This document shows positions 42,761-51,720 of a stretch of 62,901 nucleotides of DNA, piece after piece. The first letter of the stretch is position 1. Each line of letters starts with the position of its first letter. Below the pieces are notes generated by a model that worked only from the letters and a program-made list of their open reading frames with translations, was not told the DNA's origin and searched no databases. Source of the stretch: Thermobifida cellulosilytica TB100 (GTDB lineage Bacteria; Actinomycetota; Actinomycetes; Streptosporangiales; Streptosporangiaceae). Where the stretch lies: NCBI RefSeq assembly GCF_001517975.1, contig NZ_KQ950189.1, positions 13,232 to 76,132 on the forward strand. Direction: 5' to 3'. A program made the position numbers and the translations under genes.

Positions 42761-44041
42761 ATGCGCAGGAGGATGCTGTTCTCCACCCTCGTGGTGGCCG
42801 TCATCGCGGTGCTGCTGCTGGGGCTGCCCCTGGGCGCCCTCACCTACCAGCAGGTGAACGACACGAACGTGGCCCAACTCCAGCGCGAGGCCGAGGTCAT
42901 CAGCACCGAGGTGGACGCACAACTGCTGCGGGAGGGCCGGGTCGACACCGCCTACTTCGCCAAGGTCTACCCCCAGCGGCACATCGAGATCACCCGCGAG
43001 GGCTCGCCCACGGTGGTCACCGGCGGCTGGGAGTACGACCCGCGCGATCCGGACGCCCCCGCGGCGCTGAACGCCACGGCCAGCTCCGCCCGCGCCTCGG
43101 TCTCCGTGTGGCGGGACACCCGCGGCGTGCGGGAGGAGATCATCAGCGCCTGGCTGGGCATCGCCTCCCTGTCCCTGCTGGCCATCGGCGTCGCGGTCGG
43201 GCTGGCCATCTTGCAGGCCCGCAGGCTCACCCTGCCCCTGGTCGACCTCGCCGCGACGGCCGAACGGCTCGGGTCGGGGGTGATCAGCCCGTGGGGGCAC
43301 CGCTACGGCATCCCCGAGGCCGACGCCGTGGCCGAGGTGCTGGACCGCAGCGCCGAACGCATCGCCAGTCTGATCTCGACCGAACGGCACTTCGCCACCG
43401 ACGCGTCCCACCAGTTGCGCACCCCGCTGACCGCGCTGTCGATGCGCCTGGAGGAGATCATCGCGGAGGCGGACAAGCCGGACGTGGTCCGGGAGGAGGG
43501 CGAGGCCGCGCTCGCCCAGACCGAGCGGCTCGTGGACATCGTGGAGAGCCTGCTGGGGCGGGCCCGCCGCACGCAGAACCCGAAGCTGGAACCGGTCGCC
43601 ATCGACGACGTGATCGAGCAGTTCATGGAGGAGTGGCGGCCGGTCTTCACCCAGGCGGGGCGGAAGATCCAACTGGTCGGACAGCCGGGCCTGACCGCCA
43701 TGACGGTGCCCACCGACCTGGCCCAGATCCTGGCCACCCTGGTGGAGAACTCCTTCAAGCACGGCGCCGGGACGGTGACCGTCCGCCGCGTGGAGACCGG
43801 GCAGTCGGTGCGGGTGGAGGTCAGCGACGAGGGCGAGGGCATCCCCGAGGAACTGGCCCCGCGCATCTTCGAACGCGAGGTGACCAGCGGGAACGGCACC
43901 GGGTTGGGCCTGGCGCTGGCCCGGCACATCGCCGAGTCCGAGGGGGCCCGGGTGGAGTTCGTCCACTCCAGGCCGACCACGTTCGCCCTCTTCCTGCCTC
44001 CCGGCCGGGCCAGCGCGCCGCGGACCACCGGCCCGGCCTGA
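42761..44041 (+). CDS. Sensor histidine kinase
   Basis: 426 residues. TM1 ~6-28, a short extracytoplasmic domain ~29-128 (VNDTNVAQLQREAEVISTEV...), TM2 ~130-152, HAMP-like linker ~153-205. The DHp domain has H217 in DASHQLRTPLTAL; the catalytic domain has N330 in LVENSFKHG, the D-box DEGEGIPEEL (356-365) and G2 GTGLGLALARH. A complete, canonical kinase. The sensor region is ~100 residues and does not match a domain I recognise. ATG with GAGGCGAC upstream, same operon as the response regulator. A hairpin covers the stop codon. Confidence 0.95.
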   Translation: MRRRMLFSTLVVAVIAVLLLGLPLGALTYQQVNDTNVAQLQREAEVISTEVDAQLLREGRVDTAYFAKVYPQRHIEITREGSPTVVTGGWEYDPRDPDAPAALNATASSARASVSVWRDTRGVREEIISAWLGIASLSLLAIGVAVGLAILQARRLTLPLVDLAATAERLGSGVISPWGHRYGIPEADAVAEVLDRSAERIASLISTERHFATDASHQLRTPLTALSMRLEEIIAEADKPDVVREEGEAALAQTERLVDIVESLLGRARRTQNPKLEPVAIDDVIEQFMEEWRPVFTQAGRKIQLVGQPGLTAMTVPTDLAQILATLVENSFKHGAGTVTVRRVETGQSVRVEVSDEGEGIPEELAPRIFEREVTSGNGTGLGLALARHIAESEGARVEFVHSRPTTFALFLPPGRASAPRTTGPA

Positions 44042-44048
44042 CCGGGCC
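44030..44048. terminator. Hairpin overlapping the kinase stop codon
   Basis: ggcccgg-cctga-ccgggcc, 7-bp arms, spanning the TGA at 44039-44041 in the 13-base gap between convergent genes. No T tract. Confidence 0.35.
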
Positions 44049-44054
44049 GCCGGG

Positions 44055-44684
44055 TCAGCCCAGCCGCGCCGCCTGGTCGGCGATCGTGGTGGGCTCGCCG
44101 TGGCCGGGGAAGACCGTGGTCTCGGGCGGCAGGGTGAGCAGGTGGTCGCCGATCGACGCGCGCAGCGCCGCCGGGTCCGAGTGTCCGTACTCGGCGCTGC
44201 CGGGACCGTGCGCGGACAGGGTGTCGCCGGTGAACACCGCGGCCAGGGCGGGCGCGTACAGGCAGACCGCGCCCGGCGAGTGGCCGGGCGTGTGCCGCAC
44301 TTGCAGTTCGACCCCGCCCACCTGGAGGACCTCGCCGTGCAGCAGGGGCGCGTCGGGTTCGCGCCCGGGGTGGAGCCGGTCCCACAGCCGCCCGTCGGCC
44401 GGGTGCAGCAGGATCGGCGCGTCGGCGAGGTCGGCCAGGGCCGCCGCCGCGTTGACGTGGCTCTCGTGGGCGTGGGTGCACACGACCGCCATCAGCTCGC
44501 GGTCGCCCAGGGCCAGGGAGATCGCGGTCGGGTCGTGGGCCGGGTCGACCACGATCGCGACGCGGTCGTCCCCGATGACCCAGACGTTGGAGCTGACCTC
44601 CCGCTCCGCGGAGCCGCCCCCGAGCAGACCCGTGGTGACGACTCTGCCGACCGTGACGGGTGCCGTGCCGGTGCTTTCGGTCAT
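44055..44684 (-). CDS. Metallo-beta-lactamase fold hydrolase (glyoxalase II-like)
   Basis: 209-residue MBL-fold enzyme. The metal motif reads T-H71-A-H73-E-S75-H76 where the family has HxHxDH, so the Asp that holds the second metal is Ser here; the third His (VRHTPGHSPGAV), the bridging Asp (VFTGDTL) and the last His (FPGHGEPTTI) are present. It might be a one-metal enzyme or have shifted activity. Typical substrates are thioesters such as S-lactoylglutathione or mycothiol adducts, or lipid hydroxyls; unknown here. ATG at 44684 is used; a GTG four codons upstream has GGAG very close and is the alternative. Confidence 0.82.
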   Translation of the reverse strand: MTESTGTAPVTVGRVVTTGLLGGGSAEREVSSNVWVIGDDRVAIVVDPAHDPTAISLALGDRELMAVVCTHAHESHVNAAAALADLADAPILLHPADGRLWDRLHPGREPDAPLLHGEVLQVGGVELQVRHTPGHSPGAVCLYAPALAAVFTGDTLSAHGPGSAEYGHSDPAALRASIGDHLLTLPPETTVFPGHGEPTTIADQAARLG

Positions 44685-44781
44685 GGGTCGGACCACCGCT
44701 CTCCGTCGTTGCGCGCCACACCCGCGTCCGCGGCCTCTCAGGAAGGTGTTCCCGCGGTGGGGGCGGAGTAACGCGGCGGGC

Positions 44782-45792
44782 TCACCCGCCCAGCGCCACT
44801 TTCGCCCCGAAGCTGCGGCGCAGCGCGTAGGGCTGGAGCTGTCCCAGGCCGTGGGCGTGGCGGGCGCGCACCGCCACCACCTGGAAGTCCTCCTCGTCCC
44901 TGAGCTGCTCGGCCAGGGCGTCGTCGATGAGGACGGTGCCCGGGCGGGCGAAGGAGGTGAGGCGGCTGGCCCGGTTGACGGTGGTGCCGAACACGTCGCC
45001 GAGCAGCGCGAGCACCGGCCCGTAGGCCACGCCGACCCGCACGTCGGGGATCTCGACGTGGGTCTTGACCCCGGCGGCCAGTTGCAGGGCGATGTCGGCG
45101 GCCTGCTGCGCCTCGTCGGCGACGTAGAGGATCTCGTCCCCCAGGGTCTTGACGATGCGCCCGCCGCAGGAGGCGACGATGTCGGCCGAGGTCGCCTCGA
45201 ACCCCTCCACCACGTCGGCCAGGCCCACCTCGTCCAGCTCGCGGCTGAGCGTGGTGAAGGAGACCAGGTCGGCGAAGCCGACGACGAGCGGGAAGTAGTG
45301 CGGGGAGGCGTGCTCGCTCTGCTGCTCCTGGACCGCCAGGCTGCGCGAGATCGCCGCGGCCAGTTGGCGCCGCCAGACGTGCAGCAGCAGCGTCTCCACG
45401 TCGGGCAGCAGCTCCTTGGCCAGGCCCACCAGCGGCCCCAGGTGCTCGTCCGTGTCGACCTCGGGCTTGTAGGACAGGGTGGTGAGGATGCTGGTCTGCC
45501 ACTCGGCGAGCCGGATCATGGTCTGGCCCATGGCCCGGGCCAGGCGGACCGACGCCTCCTCGGTGAGGATGCCGTCGCGGAGCAGTTCGGCGGTGACCCG
45601 CATGGCCTCGACGTCGCTGTCGGTATAGGCGGGGGTGTCGTCGCCGCGCGCGGCGAACCCCAGCGCCCGCCAGAGCCTGGCGGCCATCTCGGGCGAGGTC
45701 CCCGCGAGTTGCGCCACCTCGTCACGGGTGTACCGCGCCTCGCCTCCCATCAGGACGGCTTCGATCTCCTTGGGGTCAGGACGAGACGACAT
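44782..45792 (-). CDS. Class III adenylate cyclase with N-terminal regulatory domain (Rv1264-like)
   Basis: 336 residues. The N-terminal ~150 residues (YTRDEVAQLAGTSPEMAARLW..., then TDSDVEAMRVTAELLRDGIL) match the helical regulatory domain found in mycobacterial Rv1264, which inhibits the catalytic part at alkaline pH and releases it in acid. The catalytic domain is ~165-320: metal Asp D175 (FADLVSFT) and D219 (VKTLGDEI), the adenine-selecting K215 and D266 (GDVFG), and the transition-state pair N273/R277 (VNRASR). All are present, so it should be an active cAMP cyclase. No membrane segments. ATG at 45792 with GAGAG upstream; a longer start at 45867 has no support. A TTGACG box near 45920 may be part of the promoter. 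Confidence 0.92.
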   Translation of the reverse strand: MSSRPDPKEIEAVLMGGEARYTRDEVAQLAGTSPEMAARLWRALGFAARGDDTPAYTDSDVEAMRVTAELLRDGILTEEASVRLARAMGQTMIRLAEWQTSILTTLSYKPEVDTDEHLGPLVGLAKELLPDVETLLLHVWRRQLAAAISRSLAVQEQQSEHASPHYFPLVVGFADLVSFTTLSRELDEVGLADVVEGFEATSADIVASCGGRIVKTLGDEILYVADEAQQAADIALQLAAGVKTHVEIPDVRVGVAYGPVLALLGDVFGTTVNRASRLTSFARPGTVLIDDALAEQLRDEEDFQVVAVRARHAHGLGQLQPYALRRSFGAKVALGG

Positions 45793-45926
45793 GGGATTCT
45801 CTCGGATTCGAGGTCGGGGCGGTGGGGGTGACGCCCGTCGGACACGGGTCAGCCGACACCCCTCCACGGTGGTGAGGCGCGCATGACTGTCGGTTTAGTA
45901 CCTCCGGGGCGCCTCCGTCAAGAAAA

Positions 45927-45938
45927 CCGCCCGGGCGG
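45927..45938 (-). terminator. Terminator after birA
   Basis: Palindrome ccgcccgggcgg, followed on the minus strand by TTTTCT, 23 bases after the birA stop. The adjoining TTGACG (45920-45915) could be the -35 of the cyclase promoter. Confidence 0.6.
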
Positions 45939-45961
45939 GGTGCGGTCGGTGCGGGAGCGGG

Positions 45962-46801
45962 TCACGGTGCGACGGGGCGGACGTGGACGACGTCTCCCGA
46001 GGTGAGCGGGTGTGTCCGCCCGTCGTCCGCGCGCACCAGGAGCCTTCCCTCCGCGTCGGTCCCGGCGGCCGAGCCCTCCAGCGTGCCGCCGCCGGGCAGG
46101 TGCACTCTCACCCGCTGGCCCAGGGTGGTGCAGCAGGAGCGGTACTCCTCGGCCAGGCCGCCGGCCTCGGCGTCCCCGCCGTGCGCGGCCCAGCGGGTGT
46201 AGCGCTCGGCGAAGGCGCGCAGGACCTCGCGGAGCAGGGTGTCGCGGTCGGTGCACGCCGCCCCGGCCAGGGCCAGCGAGGTGGCGGTGTCGATCGGGAG
46301 CTCCTCGCGGGTCTGGGAGACGTTGAGCCCGGTGCCGATGACGACCGCGGCGCCCGCGGGGCCGAAGGCCGCCTCGGAGAGGATGCCGGCGAGTTTGCCG
46401 CCGTCCGCCAGGACGTCGTTGGGCCACTTGAGCCCCGCCTCGACCGAGGCGGTGCGCTGCACGGCGTGCACCACCGCCACGCCCATGAGCAGCGGGAGCC
46501 ACCCGTAGGTGCGGGGCGGCGCGGTGGGGCGCAGCAGCACCGAGAAGGTCAGCGCGGCCCGCGCGGGGGTGTGGAAGGAGCGGTCCAGCCGCCCGCGTCC
46601 GGCGGTCTGGTGCTCGGCGACCAGGACCGTTCCGGCGGGCGCACCGCGGCGCGCCCGCGCGACCAGTTCGGTGTTGGTGGACTCCAGCGACGGCACGACG
46701 TCGATCGCGGCCCACATCGTCTCCGGACCCACCAGGTCCCGCTCCAGTTCCTGTCGGTTCAGGGGCGGTCTGCCGGGGTCCGGGCGGAGCGAGGAAGGCA
46801 T
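45962..46801 (-). CDS. birA: Biotin-[acetyl-CoA carboxylase] ligase
   Basis: 279-residue monofunctional BirA. It activates biotin to biotinyl-5'-AMP and attaches it to the carrier lysine, here presumably the biotin carboxylase/carrier protein at 51721. Motifs: SLESTNTELVARARRG (~35-50), AEHQTAGRGRLDRSF (biotin/AMP loop, ~60-75), KWPNDVLADGGKLAGIL, IGTGLNVSQ and the C-terminal SH3-like domain starting LGQRVRVHLPGG. No N-terminal helix-turn-helix is present, so it is a ligase only and not a repressor. ATG at 46801; a GTG eight codons upstream is possible. Downstream of ppc on the same strand. Confidence 0.95.
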   Translation of the reverse strand: MPSSLRPDPGRPPLNRQELERDLVGPETMWAAIDVVPSLESTNTELVARARRGAPAGTVLVAEHQTAGRGRLDRSFHTPARAALTFSVLLRPTAPPRTYGWLPLLMGVAVVHAVQRTASVEAGLKWPNDVLADGGKLAGILSEAAFGPAGAAVVIGTGLNVSQTREELPIDTATSLALAGAACTDRDTLLREVLRAFAERYTRWAAHGGDAEAGGLAEEYRSCCTTLGQRVRVHLPGGGTLEGSAAGTDAEGRLLVRADDGRTHPLTSGDVVHVRPVAP

Positions 46802-46854
46802 GGCTCCATTCAACCAACGCTTCACCGCGGCCCGGTCCGCCCGTCCCCGGAGTC

Positions 46855-46884
46855 CGTCCGCCCGCCGCGCGCGGCGGGCGGACG
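46855..46884 (-). terminator. Hairpin after ppc
   Basis: Perfect 30-base palindrome (cgtccgcccgccgcg and its complement, no spacer), 14 bases past the ppc stop. No T tract follows. Confidence 0.5.
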
Positions 46885-46898
46885 GGCAGGCGCGGGCG

Positions 46899-49526
46899 TC
46901 AGCCGGTGTTCTGCAAGCCGGCGGCCACCCCGTTGACGGAGAGCAGCAGCAGCCGCTCCAGGTGGTCGCGGTCCTCCGCGGAGAGCCGGTCGGCCTCGCC
47001 GGTGCGCAGCGCCTCCAGGGCGCGCAGTTGCAGGTGCGACAGCGCGTCCACGTACGGGTTGCGCAGGTCCACGGCCCGGGAGAGCACCCGGCGGTTCTCC
47101 AGCAGCCGGGTGTGGCGGGTGACCCTGAGCACCAGCTCCCGGGTGCGGTCGTACTCGGTGAGCACCTGCTCGGTGAGTTCGGGCCGTCCGCCCAGGGCCA
47201 GGTAGCGCTCGGCGATCACCCGGTCGGTCTTGGCCAGGCTCATCTCGGCGTTGTCCAGCAGCGAGGCGAACAGCGGCCACTCCTGGTAGGCGGTGTGCAG
47301 CGCGTCGAGGTCGTCGACCGCGGCCAGGCCGCTGCCCAGCCCGTACCAGCCGGGCAGGTTGACGCGGGTCTGGGTCCAGGCGAACACCCAGGGGATCGCG
47401 CGCAGGTCGTCCAGGCCGCGGGCGGCCGACCGCCGGGCCGGGCGCGAGCCCAGGCGCAGCTCGCTCAGCTCCTCCAGCGGGCTGACCCGGGAGAACCACT
47501 CGGCGAAGCCCTCGGTGTCGACCAGGGCGCGGTAGGCGGCGTGCGCGGCCTCGGCGATCCGGTCGGCCAGGCCCCGGAAGCGGGCGGCGGCCTCCGTGGC
47601 CCTGCGCTGCACGCTCTCGGTGGAGGTCATCAGCACCGCGTGGCCCACCTGTTCGATGTGCCGGTGGGCGATGGCCCGCTGGCCGTAGCGGGCGAAGATG
47701 ACCTCTCCCTGCTCGGTGACCTTGAACCGGCCGTCCACCGATCCGGGGGCCTGGGCCAGCACCGCGCGGTTGGCGGGGCCGCCGCCCCGGCCGAGCGCGC
47801 CGCCGCGGCCGTGGAACAGGGTGAGCGTGATGTCGTTGGCGCGGGCCCACTCGGCCAGCCGCGCCTGGGCGTCGTAGAGCCGCAGGGTGGCGCTGACCGG
47901 GCCGACGTCCTTGGCGGAGTCGCTGTAGCCGAGCATGACCTCCAGGCGGCGTCCGGTCTGCTCCAGGCGGCGTTGGACCGGGGGCAGTTCGAGCATGCCG
48001 TCGAGCACCTGCGGGGAGGCGTCCAGGTCCGCACCGGTCTCGAACAGCGGGATCACGTCGAGGGCGGGTGCCCGGCCCGCGGGCACGGCGCGCTCGGCGA
48101 GCTCGTAGACGGCGGCGATGTCCTCGGCGGTGCGGGTGAAGCTGACGATGTAGCGGTGGCACGCCTCGACGCCGAAGCGCTCCTGGATCCAGGCGACGAC
48201 CCGCAGCGTGGCGAGGACCTCCTCGGTGCGCTCCGACAGCGCCCCGCCCGCGCGCAGCTCTTCCAGCGCGGCCGCGTGCACGGCGCTGTGCTGGCGGATC
48301 TCCAGCTCGGCCAGGTGGAAGCCGAAGGTCTCGGCCTGCCAGATGAGGTTCTGCAACTCGCCGTAGGCCTGGCGGACCGCGCCCGCGGCGGCCAGCGACT
48401 CCTGGACCACGCGCAGGTCGGCGAGGAACTCCTGGGGTCCGGAGTAGGCGAGGTCGGCGTCGCGCCGCCGGGTGGCGGCCAGCCGTTCGGCGGCGAACAG
48501 CAGGAGCTGGCGGTGGGGCTCGTTGGGCGAGCGCTTGACGATCTCCTGCATCAGGCGCGGGTGGGCGGCCTGGGCTCCGGCCAGGGCGGCGCGCAGGTCG
48601 GCGCTGGGCGGGGTGAGCTCGCTGTACTCGGTGTGGGTGCGGCCGATGCGCTCGCAGGCGGTCTCCAGGGCGGCGAGCACGTGCTCGGACTGGACGGCGA
48701 TGGCCTCGCGGGTCACCTCGTGGGTGACGAACGGGTTGCCGTCGCGGTCGCCGCCGATCCAACTGCCGTAGCGGACGAACGCCTTGGCCGGGGAGGGGCG
48801 CAGCCCGGCGCCCTCGGGGTCGAGCGCCCGGTCGAGGCTGCGGTAGACCTCGGGGATGACGCGGAAGATGGTCTCGTCGAAGGCGGCCATGGCGGTGCGC
48901 ACCTCGTCGAGCGGGTCCATCTTCTCGTAGCGGAGCTGTGAGGTTCGCCACAGCAGGTCGATCTCCTCCAGCAGCCTGCGGCGCGCCTCGGCCTCGGCGC
49001 CGCTGCCCTTGTGGGCCGCGCGCAGTTGTTCCAACTGGACGCTGATCCGCTGGATCGCGGTGGACACGGCGCGCCGCCGCGCCTCGGTGGGGTGAGCGGT
49101 CAGGACCGGGCGGAACTCCATCCCCGCGACGAGCTCTCGCAGCCGCTCCTCGCCCGCGTCCTCGCGGATGGTGCGCACCGCGGCGGCCAGCGACTCGCGC
49201 TGCGGGTTGGCCGCGTCGTCGCGTTCCCGCAGGGAGCGGATGCGGTGGTGTTCCTCGGCCAGGTTGACGAGGTGGAAGTACACGGTGAAGGCGCGCGCCA
49301 CCTGCTTGGCGCGCTCCAGGGGCCACGAGGCGACGAGCTGGGTGATCTCCTTGCCCTCGACCGTCCCCTCGCGGGCTCCGATGACGGCGTGGCGCAGCCG
49401 CTCCACGTCGTCGAGCAGGTCCTGGCCGCCGCTCTCGGCGAGCACGGTGCCGAGCATCTCGCCGAGCAGGCGGACGTCGCCACGAAGCTGGTCGGGCATC
49501 TCCTGGCGGGCGCTGTCGCGTGTCAT
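46899..49526 (-). CDS. ppc: Phosphoenolpyruvate carboxylase
   Basis: 875-residue bacterial-type PEPC, the usual length. It adds bicarbonate to PEP to give oxaloacetate. Signatures: LTAHPTEARRR (catalytic His, ~144-154), SWIGGDRDGNPFVT, LGYSDSAKDVG (Lys/Asp active-site loop), FHGRGGALGRGGGPA, AIPWVFAWTQTRVNLPGWYGLG and the C-terminal QNTG. All expected residues are present, including the invariant C-terminal Gly. ATG at 49526 has no RBS but TATCGT lies seven bases upstream, so leaderless. Divergent from the carboxylase beta-subunit gene and upstream of birA, forming a carboxylation island. Confidence 0.97.
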   Translation of the reverse strand: MTRDSARQEMPDQLRGDVRLLGEMLGTVLAESGGQDLLDDVERLRHAVIGAREGTVEGKEITQLVASWPLERAKQVARAFTVYFHLVNLAEEHHRIRSLRERDDAANPQRESLAAAVRTIREDAGEERLRELVAGMEFRPVLTAHPTEARRRAVSTAIQRISVQLEQLRAAHKGSGAEAEARRRLLEEIDLLWRTSQLRYEKMDPLDEVRTAMAAFDETIFRVIPEVYRSLDRALDPEGAGLRPSPAKAFVRYGSWIGGDRDGNPFVTHEVTREAIAVQSEHVLAALETACERIGRTHTEYSELTPPSADLRAALAGAQAAHPRLMQEIVKRSPNEPHRQLLLFAAERLAATRRRDADLAYSGPQEFLADLRVVQESLAAAGAVRQAYGELQNLIWQAETFGFHLAELEIRQHSAVHAAALEELRAGGALSERTEEVLATLRVVAWIQERFGVEACHRYIVSFTRTAEDIAAVYELAERAVPAGRAPALDVIPLFETGADLDASPQVLDGMLELPPVQRRLEQTGRRLEVMLGYSDSAKDVGPVSATLRLYDAQARLAEWARANDITLTLFHGRGGALGRGGGPANRAVLAQAPGSVDGRFKVTEQGEVIFARYGQRAIAHRHIEQVGHAVLMTSTESVQRRATEAAARFRGLADRIAEAAHAAYRALVDTEGFAEWFSRVSPLEELSELRLGSRPARRSAARGLDDLRAIPWVFAWTQTRVNLPGWYGLGSGLAAVDDLDALHTAYQEWPLFASLLDNAEMSLAKTDRVIAERYLALGGRPELTEQVLTEYDRTRELVLRVTRHTRLLENRRVLSRAVDLRNPYVDALSHLQLRALEALRTGEADRLSAEDRDHLERLLLLSVNGVAAGLQNTG

Positions 49527-49533
49527 GGCACAG

Positions 49534-49539
49534 ACGATA
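49534..49539 (-). promoter_or_regulatory. -10 element for leaderless ppc
   Basis: TATCGT on the minus strand, seven bases before the ppc ATG. Confidence 0.55.
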
Positions 49540-49568
49540 CCCAGATTGGTCTACGCCATTTGGGACGG

Positions 49569-49589
49569 GTGTCCCTTCGAGTGTCCCTT
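49569..49589 (-). promoter_or_regulatory. Direct repeats AAGGGACAC-N3-AAGGGACAC upstream of ppc
   Basis: Minus-strand AAGGGACAC occurs twice (49589-49581 and 49577-49569), starts 12 bases apart, just upstream of the predicted ppc -35 position. Possible activator or repressor site. Confidence 0.35.
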
Positions 49590-49622
49590 TGGTCGCCCAG
49601 AGTCGGCATCCCTGGCATTAAA

Positions 49623-49641
49623 GATGAGAACTGTTATCATC
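49623..49641. promoter_or_regulatory. Fur/Zur-type 7-1-7 palindrome
   Basis: GATGAGAACTGTTATCATC is a 19-base palindrome with one mismatched pair around the centre base. Its core TGAGAAC-T-GTTATCA matches the 7-1-7 Fur-family consensus TGATAAT-N-ATTATCA at 12 of 14 positions. It lies about 97 bases from the ppc start and 119 from the beta-subunit start, in a comparatively AT-rich patch. Confidence 0.35.
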
Positions 49642-49745
49642 AAAGCGTTTCACGGTGGGGGTAAACGACCTGCTCAGCGAGTTCCTCTCCGGCAGCGCCG
49701 GGGAACAACGCCCATCTCCCCGCCTGGCCGAAAAACCGCACCTAA

Positions 49746-49751
49746 TACTCT
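49746..49751 (+). promoter_or_regulatory. -10 element for the carboxylase operon
   Basis: TACTCT eight bases before the ATG at 49760; the leader would be only one or two bases. Confidence 0.45.
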
Positions 49752-49759
49752 GAGGCTTT

Positions 49760-51364
49760 ATGGCGACCCAAGCCCCTGAACCGCTGCCCGCGGACCAGAT
49801 CGACATCCACACCACCGCGGGCAAGCTCGCGGACCTGCAACGCCGCCGCTACGAGGCGGTCCACGCGGGATCCGAGCGAGCCGTAGAGAAACAGCACGCC
49901 AAGGGCAAGATGACCGCCCGCGAGCGCATCGACGCCCTCCTCGACCCGGGCTCCTTCGTCGAGTTCGACGCCTTCGCCCGCCACCGGTCCACCAACTTCG
50001 GCCTGGAGAAGAACCGCCCGTACAGCGACGGCGTCGTCACCGGCTACGGCACCGTGGACGGCCGCCCCGTCGCGGTGTTCAGCCAGGACGTCACCGTCTT
50101 CGGCGGCTCCCTCGGCGAGGTCTACGGCGAGAAGATCGTCAAGGTCCTCGACCACGCGCTCAAGACGGGCTGCCCGGTGATCGGCATCAACGAGGGCGGC
50201 GGCGCGCGCATCCAGGAGGGCGTGGTGGCCCTGGGCCTCTACGCCGAGATCTTCAAGCGCAACACCCACGCCTCCGGGGTCATCCCGCAGATCTCGCTGG
50301 TCATGGGCGCGGCCGCGGGCGGCCACGTCTACTCCCCCGCGCTCACCGACTTCATCGTGATGGTCGACCAGACCTCCCAGATGTTCATCACCGGTCCCGA
50401 CGTCATCAAGACGGTCACCGGCGAGGACGTCACCATGGAGGAGCTGGGCGGCGCCCGCACCCACAACACCAGGTCGGGCGTGGCCCACTACATGGCGGCG
50501 GACGAGAACGACGCCCTGGACTACGTCCGGGCGCTGCTGTCCTACCTGCCCTCCAACAACCTGGAGGACCCGCCGGTGGAGCCGACCGCCGTGGACCTGG
50601 AGGTGACCGAGGCCGACCTGGAGCTGGACACCTTCATCCCGGACTCGGCCAACCAGCCCTACGACATGCACCAGGTCATCGAGCACATCGTCGACGACGG
50701 CGAGTTCCTGGAGGTCCACGAGCTGTTCGCGCCGAACATCATCGTGGGCTACGGGCGGGTGGAGGGCCACCCGGTCGGCATCGTCGCCAACCAGCCGATG
50801 AACTTCGCGGGCTGCCTGGACATCGACGCCTCCGAGAAGGCCGCCCGGTTCGTGCGCACCTGCGACGCCTTCAACATCCCCGTGCTGACCCTGGTGGACG
50901 TCCCCGGCTTCCTGCCCGGCACCGACCAGGAGTTCAACGGCATCATCCGGCGCGGGGCCAAGCTGCTCTACGCCTACGCCGAGGCGACCGTGCCGCTGGT
51001 GACCGTCATCACCCGCAAGGCGTTCGGCGGCGCCTACGACGTCATGGGCTCCAAGCACCTGGGCGCCGACATCAACCTGGCCTGGCCCACCGCGCAGATC
51101 GCGGTGATGGGCGCCCAGGGAGCGGTCAACATCCTGCACCGGCGCACCCTGGCCGCCGCCGACGACGTCGAGGCGACCCGGGCCCAGCTCATCGCCGAGT
51201 ACGAGGACACCCTGCTCAACCCGTACAGCGCGGCCGAACGCGGCTACGTGGACGGCGTCATCATGCCCTCGGAGACCCGCACCTCCGTGGTCAAGGCGCT
51301 GCGCGCGCTGCGCGGCAAGCGCAAGCAGCTTCCGCCCAAGAAGCACGGAAACATCCCGCTCTGA
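49760..51364 (+). CDS. Acyl-CoA carboxylase, carboxyltransferase beta subunit (PccB/AccD5-like)
   Basis: 534 residues. Transfers the carboxyl from carboxybiotin to acetyl- or propionyl-CoA, giving malonyl- or methylmalonyl-CoA. [23 protein letters not shown] (50-72), [19 protein letters not shown], the oxyanion [14 protein letters not shown] (~146-159), [16 protein letters not shown] and in the second half [18 protein letters not shown] and [23 protein letters not shown] (second oxyanion). Propionyl-CoA-type sequence and the presence of an epsilon subunit fit actinobacterial AccD5/PccB. Start at the ATG with a TACTCT promoter element directly upstream. First gene of a beta-epsilon-alpha operon. 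Confidence 0.95.
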   Translation: MATQAPEPLPADQIDIHTTAGKLADLQRRRYEAVHAGSERAVEKQHAKGKMTARERIDALLDPGSFVEFDAFARHRSTNFGLEKNRPYSDGVVTGYGTVDGRPVAVFSQDVTVFGGSLGEVYGEKIVKVLDHALKTGCPVIGINEGGGARIQEGVVALGLYAEIFKRNTHASGVIPQISLVMGAAAGGHVYSPALTDFIVMVDQTSQMFITGPDVIKTVTGEDVTMEELGGARTHNTRSGVAHYMAADENDALDYVRALLSYLPSNNLEDPPVEPTAVDLEVTEADLELDTFIPDSANQPYDMHQVIEHIVDDGEFLEVHELFAPNIIVGYGRVEGHPVGIVANQPMNFAGCLDIDASEKAARFVRTCDAFNIPVLTLVDVPGFLPGTDQEFNGIIRRGAKLLYAYAEATVPLVTVITRKAFGGAYDVMGSKHLGADINLAWPTAQIAVMGAQGAVNILHRRTLAAADDVEATRAQLIAEYEDTLLNPYSAAERGYVDGVIMPSETRTSVVKALRALRGKRKQLPPKKHGNIPL

Positions 51365-51606
51365 TGGCCAGCGAACGACCCCCGTCGCCCTCCGCTCCCT
51401 TCCTGCAGGTCGTGCGGGGCGACCCCAGCCACGAGGAGATCGCGGCGCTCGTCGCGGTCCTGACCGCCCGTGCCCGGGCCGCCCGGGCCGCCCGCGAGCG
51501 GGCCGCCGCCCCGGGGAGCCGCTCGGGCTGGCGCGACCACGCCCGGCGCCTGGGGGTGTCGCGCCCGGGACCCGACTCCTGGCGTCGCAGCTTCCACCCG
51601 GGGTGA
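51364..51606 (+). CDS. Acyl-CoA carboxylase epsilon subunit
   Basis: 80-residue small subunit (AccE/PccE) known only from actinobacteria, which stabilises the alpha-beta complex. The pattern FLQVVRGDPSHEEIAALVAVLTARA at ~13-37 is the family core; the rest is Ala/Arg rich and ends RPGPDSWRRSFHPG, typical of the family. Its ATG overlaps the beta-subunit stop (TGATG). Confidence 0.92.
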   Translation: MASERPPSPSAPFLQVVRGDPSHEEIAALVAVLTARARAARAARERAAAPGSRSGWRDHARRLGVSRPGPDSWRRSFHPG

Positions 51607-51720
51607 CCCCGCCCGTTCCCGGGTCCGTACACCCGGACGCGGCGGCCCCGCCGTCCTCAGAGACCCGCCTACGGCATCGGCGTCGAGCAGCCGGTGCCCC
51701 TTCCGGAGGAGTGTTCGACC

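Noticed and set aside
44055-44684. Beta-lactamase resistance gene
   Set aside because: Only the fold is shared; the motif is altered and there is no signal peptide.
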